Assembly: GCA_030407085.1 (NCBI GenBank)
Contig: CM059587.1
Coordinates: 92,003,001-92,067,000, forward strand
Direction of reading: 5' to 3'
DNA: 64,000 nucleotides
DNA from: Trichopria drosophilae
Taxonomy: Eukaryota; Arthropoda; Insecta; Hymenoptera; Diapriidae
Translations under genes and position numbers: made by a program
Part shown: positions 58,225 to 64,000 of the stretch, piece by piece
Position numbering within the stretch: position 1 is the stretch's first letter
Layout of the letters: each line of letters starts with the position of its first letter
Notes under the pieces: model-generated
Databases searched by the model: none
Told to the model about the DNA's origin: nothing
Seen by the model: only the letters and a program-made list of their open reading frames with translations

Positions 58225-59135
58225 TATTTTTGTCCCTCTCCCTCCCTCTCTTATCTTTGGGTTTGTTTTAAGTGGAATAAATAAATCTAAATATATAATA
58301 AATATATAATAAATATATAATCTCCCTAAATATATAATCTCCCTCTCCCTCTCCCCCTCCCCCTCCATCCCCTTTCTCCCATATCTTTCCCTCCCTTTCT
58401 CTCCGTCCAATTCCCCCTCTTTTTTATAGCGTTCTTTCTTTGTTTCCCCTCTATGTACCAGTGAAGCACTTTCCCTTTAGGTTCGTATCAGGGTAATTAA
58501 ATTAATGTAATCTTATCTAATCGAATCTCTCTCGCTCCCCCTCTCTCTTCTTCCTCCTTCTCACATCTCTCTTCCCCTCCCTCTTTCTCCTTCCCCCCTC
58601 TTTCTTTCCTCCCCTCTCTCTCTTTGCCTTCCTCCGTCGTACCTTCAGCATATTATTTAGAAATCTGGAATCTTCTAGACCATTTTTTTTTTATTGTTTT
58701 AGGTCGACTTATGTGAACCCACATGGGACCAAATGGCGACGGGACCTACAGTTTGTGAAGGTGGAATCCGAACCACCTGAGCTTTAGCGTTATTAGTCAC
58801 TTATAAATAAATACAGGTGTCCCAATGACAGATAGCAGAGGCCGGGCTAGAATCAGGATTTTTTAATTACGAAGCCGATACTCTACCAACTGAGCCACCG
58901 CCGCTCCTTTCTAGACCATATTAATTACTTATTGTTGCACATAACACATACATGACGATGTAATTCTTTTTATAACATTCTTTCTTTTTTTCCTCAATAA
59001 ATCTAATCTAATCTATCTTTTTCCTCTCTCTCTCTTTCTTTCCCACTCTCCTTCCTTCTGCCTCTTCCTCTCTCCTTTTCTTCCTCCCTTTCTCTCTCTC
59101 TCGTTCTCTCTCCTGGCCTGCTCTAACATCTAGAT
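58225..59135 (+). repeat. Pyrimidine-rich low-complexity region
   Basis: Tracts of CTCCCTCTCC-type sequence lie at 58225-58420, 58515-58640 and 59015-59130. They are interrupted by a TAAATATATAA tandem repeat (58288-58340) and by the SINE at 58684-58908. The minus-strand frame at 58129-58410, rich in Gly, Arg and Glu, is an artefact of this composition. Confidence 0.8.
58684..58908 (-). mobile_element. tRNA-derived SINE with intact target duplication
   Basis: On the minus strand the element begins AGGAGCGGCGGTGGCTCAGT, contains an A-box (GGCTCAGTTGGTAGAG) typical of tRNAs, and ends in an A-rich tail, AATAAAAAAAAAATGG. A GGTTCGGATTCC sequence at about 58766-58777 resembles a B-box with one extra base. 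The flanks carry an 11-bp direct repeat, TTCTAGACCAT, at 58673-58683 and 58909-58919. This is the signature of insertion by LINE machinery. About 225 bp in length; the tail gives no clear LINE partner. Confidence 0.85.
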
Positions 59136-61961
59136 CCACTTAATTCCTTTCCCAGCCTTTGTTACAATATCTACTTTCAATAAATATTCAATATTCGTAA
59201 ACACGTTCTATAATATTCAACATATTCTCCTCCTCTCTGCATAGGTTCTCCTCATTATCCATCTAGTACTTGTTCCCCTTATCCTCATTCCCATATCTCC
59301 ACCTTGATATTCTGACTAATCTTTTTCTCTCATTTCTCTTACACTTTCTTCTATAACTATAGGTACTCTGTTCACCCTTCCGTACTTTATACATGACGCT
59401 CCCACTTCTATATTACTTTCTACTTATTTTCTCCCATTCATCCGTAGTTCACTCGAAAGAAATCTGTACGTTAAAATTTTAAGAAAATCTTGGAAAAATA
59501 AAGCAAAAACATTTTAAAGTGAAACAATACATGGTATTCAACTTTAAGCTTTATTATAAATATACATGGTAGTAATAAACATTGAAATATTAACGAAGAT
59601 GTGGAGAATCCGAATCCTAGTTCAGAATCGATCCAGCACGTCAAGATTTTGTAATATTTGAAGTTATGTACTTAAAAAATGAATTTTAGCCATTTAGGAG
59701 GTTATGTACAGGATGTAATAATTAAATAATTAGGCACCTTCATTCCGAATAAATATACGGCTGCTTTAAATTATGATATTGATTCCAAGCAAATAATGAA
59801 CTTTGACGACACCTGACATTTTAAATCCGCCATCTTGGAATAGACGATGTCTATTTAAATTAAAATGGACGTTTATGGATGTAAATGGATAAATTAAAAT
59901 AAAAATTTAAAGGAAAATGGATAAGTTTTAAATGATAAAATAATCTTCTGCCATTCAATCTAAGATTTTGAGTTTTAAAAATCTGTCTTTTTTATAGAAA
60001 TCTTGAACTAAATATTCGAAAGATTTTAGTCATTTCTTGACACATTGTCAGTCATTATTTGGTAACTTAAAAAATCTTGTTTTAACTAACGCAGCATAAT
60101 GAAGAATAATTTTTTATTTTCTTGCAGTGCAACTTCACTTTTTGTCTCACTTGCAAAAGGAGTGAACATTGACTCTTTTAAAGAGACGCTTTACTTTTTT
60201 GCTGATTTCATTCATTTCGGAGTGGAGTTTCACTCTACAAAAAGTGACATTATAAAAGACTCATATACTCTGCTTGCGATTAAGAACATTTTTTACTGCT
60301 TGATACGATTCAAACCCCAGAATAGATCGAAATAGGTCAAAGGTCGATAGAAACTGTCAATGTGAAAGATACTGATTGTTAATCTTGTTTATCTAAAATA
60401 CATATGTAAATATATATAATGATAAGAAAGAGAGCATGATTGTCCAGTTTTAGTGCGAATTCGAGAAAACAGGTCAATGAAGCATCTGGCTTCCGCGTTT
60501 GAATCAACGTAGCTGGTCTTTTATTAATTTCAATCCACCTCCAAACGCTGCTGAAAAGGACGCGAGAGAACGCGTTTTTTATTTGCGCCTCGACTGCGGC
60601 ACAAAAAAGTCGACATAGAACACGCCATATTGTTTGAAATTGAAAGGGAGTGATGAGAGTTTCCTCCAAAACGAAGTGGGAGGCCAACATTTCGTATGAT
60701 TATTTCACCTTGTCATCATTACAAAAATTATCGAACTGTGTAATTTCATCTGAATGAAAAATTGTTGAGTTTAATTTTGACAATGAAAACTTTTCCTTGC
60801 AGCATGTGTTTTTGTCGCAAATTCTTTTATTTCTCTTTTTTAGTTTTGTTTTGTGGTTTCCCGTTTCTTTTATTTTTCTTCCGGTATAGTTAAAACGAAA
60901 GAAAAAACTGGAATTCACTTATAGTTTACTAACGACCAGAAAATAGATTATAAATCGAATGATGGTCATGTTTTGGTTCTGTGTTTACTGGGATTAGTGA
61001 ATACATGTGGCGCCACCAGCGGCAAGTTTTGAATTGCTGGACCGGAGCAAATAAATTTAGATGATTACAAATTTTGAATATTTTTATACCATTTTTATCC
61101 AAATTATATTTTATTCTTGGCCCATGCACCATTTTGAAATTTACTTCAGTGGCTCTTAAGTGTACAACATTTTTTCTGCAAATTTGAAGATGGTCATTAG
61201 TGGAAGCGTATAAGGGGACGTCTAGCTACCTTGTAAGTTAAGTACTATTCAGAATTTACAGTTCTCTGGGTGACAAAAGTCACACCATTTTTATCGAATT
61301 TCTTTCCATTTTTATTTCAGCATTAAAATGGCTTATTTCTTCACATTTAACGCGCAATGTCTAATAATTGGTGATTGTAAAAGGATATAAAATGTTCTCC
61401 AATATTTCGCTTTAAAAAAAAATATCTATCGCAGTATTACGACTTGTAGCAATTTATTTTTTAACTGGTTGAGTTAGAAACAGCATAAATAACAAACATT
61501 CTTCGTGGTCAACTTTTTGTTTTGAAAAGCGAGAAACGATACGAGTGCAAAAAAACACGGGCGAAAAAGTTTGAAAGGCGCTTAGGAAAGTTCCATTAGG
61601 AGTTTGTTAAACGATGGAACTTTTACGAAACAATTTACCATCGATGCGTTAATTTAAAAGAATTAAAAACTTGATTTAAATTCATAATTATTAAGTATCC
61701 CGAGATACGAAATTCGGTCCTCGAGTTTCGAGATAAATATTTTCGGGAATATCACTTTCGAAACTTCATTAATTATGGCAATAATTTTATGTTATTTTGT
61801 GCAGGATAAGGTAACATTCAAATTGTATTTTTGGTTAAACTATCATTCTTTATTTAAACAACAATTCGTTAAAAATTTGTGAATTCTTATTGTTAATTGG
61901 TTAATTAATTGTATGTAAAGTTTTTAAAAGGATTTTTCGATATTTACATGTAATATTTATG
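59136..61961. other. Spacer with traces of dispersed repeats
   Basis: 59590-59850 contains GAATCCGAATCCTAGTTCAG and AAATCCGCCATCTTGGAATA, pieces of the dispersed families. Frames at 60099-60335 and 60379-60690 have no splice support. A GC-richer GTGGCGCCACCAGCGGC word lies at about 61007. No gene is called. Confidence 0.4.
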
Positions 61962-62341
61962 GGTTCACCTAAAAAATCCGTCAAATCACAAATACATATA
62001 TATCACAGATACATCAAAAACCCTATATTAAAAACCAGAAATTCAAAAACCAGACTTTTCAAAATGTACATATTCTCAAAATGTAATTAATGATTGCATT
62101 ATATATGCGTTTAATAAATAATCCGAAGTTGACTTTCAAGTGACCTACAAAATTAATACCTTACACAAACATATTTGACCTTCAAATAACCTTCCAGTGA
62201 GATCTCAAGAACGGCGATCGGAGGTGTCTGTATTTTGAAAAGTCGGGTTTTTGAATGTCTGTTTTTTTAAATGTCTGGTTTTTGAATGTCGAGTTTTTGA
62301 AGTATCTGTTTTGTAATTTATCGGATTTTTGAGGTGCACCT
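61962..62341. mobile_element. Mutator-like foldback element, 380 bp, with 9-bp target duplication
   Basis: The left arm starts GGTTCACCTAAAAAATCCG. The reverse-complemented right arm starts AGGTGCACCTCAAAAATCCG. Similarity continues about 110 bp through ACAGATAC.TCAAAAAC, TTCAAAAACCAGAC and GACTTTTCAAAAT. The direct repeat ATATTTATG occurs at 61953-61961 and 62342-62350. Long inverted repeats with a 9-bp duplication are characteristic of Mutator-like elements (hAT would give 8 bp, and one base of ambiguity remains). The right arm shows internal GTTTTTGAATGTCTG tandem words. No coding capacity. Confidence 0.75.
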
Positions 62342-62379
62342 ATATTTATGATATATGACAGACAACAATTTAAAAATTC

Positions 62380-64000
62380 TGTAAAGGATTACCAAAATCT
62401 GTAAATTTGGGGTTTTTGGAATCGCTTAATTTTATGAGAATTAACAAATTTTTGCCTGCCATACTGGATCCGAAATTTCGAATTTTCATAAAATGACACC
62501 AGATTTGTATTCACTGACTCAAAAATCTTTTAAAAGCGTTGACATGGTTTAAAATTTTTTTTTTTTAAATTCCACCTTTCAGGGGTTAATCGTGAGTAGA
62601 AAATAATCTTGTCTGCCTGTTACATGTTGTTACTACTTATGATAACATTCAAATTGGAACTTTTACTGTTCGGACAGTAGAAATTATAAAAAATATGGTA
62701 ATGTTTTCCAGAAATAATGGTAATTTTTTTACTCTTTAATTTTGACCCAAATTACCACCTGGAATGGCAACATTTCCAAGAAAATTTTTCTCCATGTATA
62801 AATCCTTAGATAAAATATGTGTATTCTGAGAATGTCATTGGTTTTATTTATAGTAACATTATCTAATGAATATTTAATACTGAGATAATAATTCAATACT
62901 TATTTTCCGCTATTAATTTCACAATTTACGACACCACTGAAGTCCCATAAAACCAAACCCGTCTAAGAAGTAACAATCGATATTGGTTAGTCGGCATTTC
63001 AAGAACTCCTCACCTTAAAAATGTGGATTTTAGATTTCCGCACTACATTTAAAAAGTTTTCGTAAACTTCAATCAATATAATGTTTTAATGGCGAATTTT
63101 GATCTAAAAATGTTTATCACTCATCATCTATCATAATAAAAAAATGTTTTATACCCTTTAATATACGAATATAAATTTTGAACTTTTTTATGACAAATAA
63201 CAATTTTTTATTCTGATAAATTAAGAAGCGGAAGAATTAGATTATCGGGTTTCCAGAAGATTTCTTATTTTGGTAATATTTGTGTTTTTTCTAATGCGAT
63301 GTATCAAGTTTTTTAAAAATCTAAGTACATAATTTTTTTCCAAATATTATTTGCTTTGTTTAAAAAAAAATACGTTAGAATCGGTCGAGTAGTTTCGTCT
63401 TAATTATAATTTGAACCAAGCGGTGTAGATTATTATCCACTGTGTGACGTTTGAAGTGGATACAAATTGTGTTGTTTATTTTTATTATGGTCACTTTTCA
63501 GCCCAATAACAATTGCTCCAATTTGTCTCACATGTAATGATGGCGGATATAATAGTTATACTTTCAATATATGACTTTAGTTATTGAATTTCAATATGGC
63601 GGATTCAAAATGGAGAATAATTTTAGAATAATCTAAAATTGTATCATAACTAGAGAAGTCGCTAAATTTGGCACAAAAGAAAAACTGGGAAGTACTCGAT
63701 ATTGCCAATTACGGGTCTGAAAGCAGATTTTTAAAATTAAGAATGTCGGATTAAATATGGCGGCAGATTTATAAAAAAAATCTACCAAACTGAATGGAAC
63801 ATGGAGCATATTTATCATTGTAGTCACTAGATTGGATTTCCTAACGTTCGAGTAGACATTTTGATCCCTGGATGTTAAAGGACATTTCCGAAAACTCTAA
63901 AACTCACTGTCATAAAAAAATCTGATAAATCCGTACCAGAAATGGTAATGAAGAAATTTCATCGATAGAAATGGGAGGCGATATCAACAAAACTTATTGG
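62380..64000. repeat. Scattered ATGGCGG/GGATCC-family repeats to window end
   Basis: CTGCCATACTGGATCCGAAA (about 62455), TGATGGCGGATATAAT (about 63538), AATATGGCGGATTCAAAATG (about 63593) and AAATATGGCGGCAG (about 63754) mark degraded copies in both orientations. 62560-63530 between them shows nothing else. No exon is supported. Confidence 0.5.

Noticed and set aside
58129..58410. 93-codon Gly/Arg/Glu-rich minus-strand frame
   Set aside because: Produced by CTCCCTCTCC low-complexity sequence and a TAAATATATAA tandem repeat.
60379..60690. 103-codon minus-strand frame including an Arg/Lys/Trp-rich part
   Set aside because: No splice signals, no start context, ends in low-complexity Ile/Tyr codons; likely chance.

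Overview
The window is AT-rich eukaryotic DNA, roughly two thirds or more A+T by eye, and it contains no complete gene. It looks like intergenic and/or intronic sequence from an arthropod, most likely an insect. The reasons are a candidate start codon in an insect-like context (CCAAAATG), canonical GT..AG splice signals, a degenerate TTAGG-type (CCTAA) tract, and a dense load of short transposon remnants: pogo/mariner-like and piggyBac-like MITEs, a Penelope-like reverse transcriptase relic and tRNA-derived SINEs. The species cannot be named from this. Bacterial features (operons, ribosome binding sites, CRISPR arrays, rRNA) are absent.

Coding content is sparse. The best-supported piece is one internal exon on the minus strand at 2951-3069, with an excellent acceptor and donor and 39 open codons. 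On the plus strand, 24245-24461 looks like a first coding exon with one membrane-spanning segment, and a phase-compatible 33-nt microexon candidate lies at 28616-28648. A 55-codon ORF at 25266-25433 is only weakly supported. None of these could be assigned to a named gene.

Layout by region. 0.5-1.9 kb holds a dispersed repeat marked by GGATCC and ATGGCGG motifs, which recurs at 7, 30, 33, 45.9, 59.8 and 62-64 kb. 4.0-5.5 kb holds a large foldback with 10-bp-period arrays, followed by a perfect 39-bp-arm hairpin. 8-10 kb holds a TA-flanked MITE and a Penelope-like relic. 11.8-13.5 kb holds two MITEs around a telomere-like tract. 16-19 kb holds a tRNA-like sequence and a second foldback. 21-25 kb holds MITEs, an (ATC)n microsatellite, the plus-strand exon candidate and a cluster of GCGGGAAA palindromes. 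29-35 kb holds repeat arrays, MITEs, a foldback and a second tRNA-like relic. 35-46 kb holds three foldbacks, a 12-copy CGTTTA cluster and a piggyBac-type element with TTAA ends. 49.7-51.6 kb is a 1.88-kb element bounded by 12-bp inverted repeats. 53-54.5 kb holds a MITE and a GC-richer island. 56-59 kb holds a MITE fragment, a pyrimidine tract and a SINE with an 11-bp target duplication. 62 kb holds a Mutator-like foldback with a 9-bp target duplication.

The sequences do not form a functional pathway; the window is mainly a record of non-autonomous DNA transposon activity around a few isolated exons. All repeat calls come from comparing stretches of this window with each other by eye, so boundaries are approximate except where exact inverted ends and target duplications are stated.
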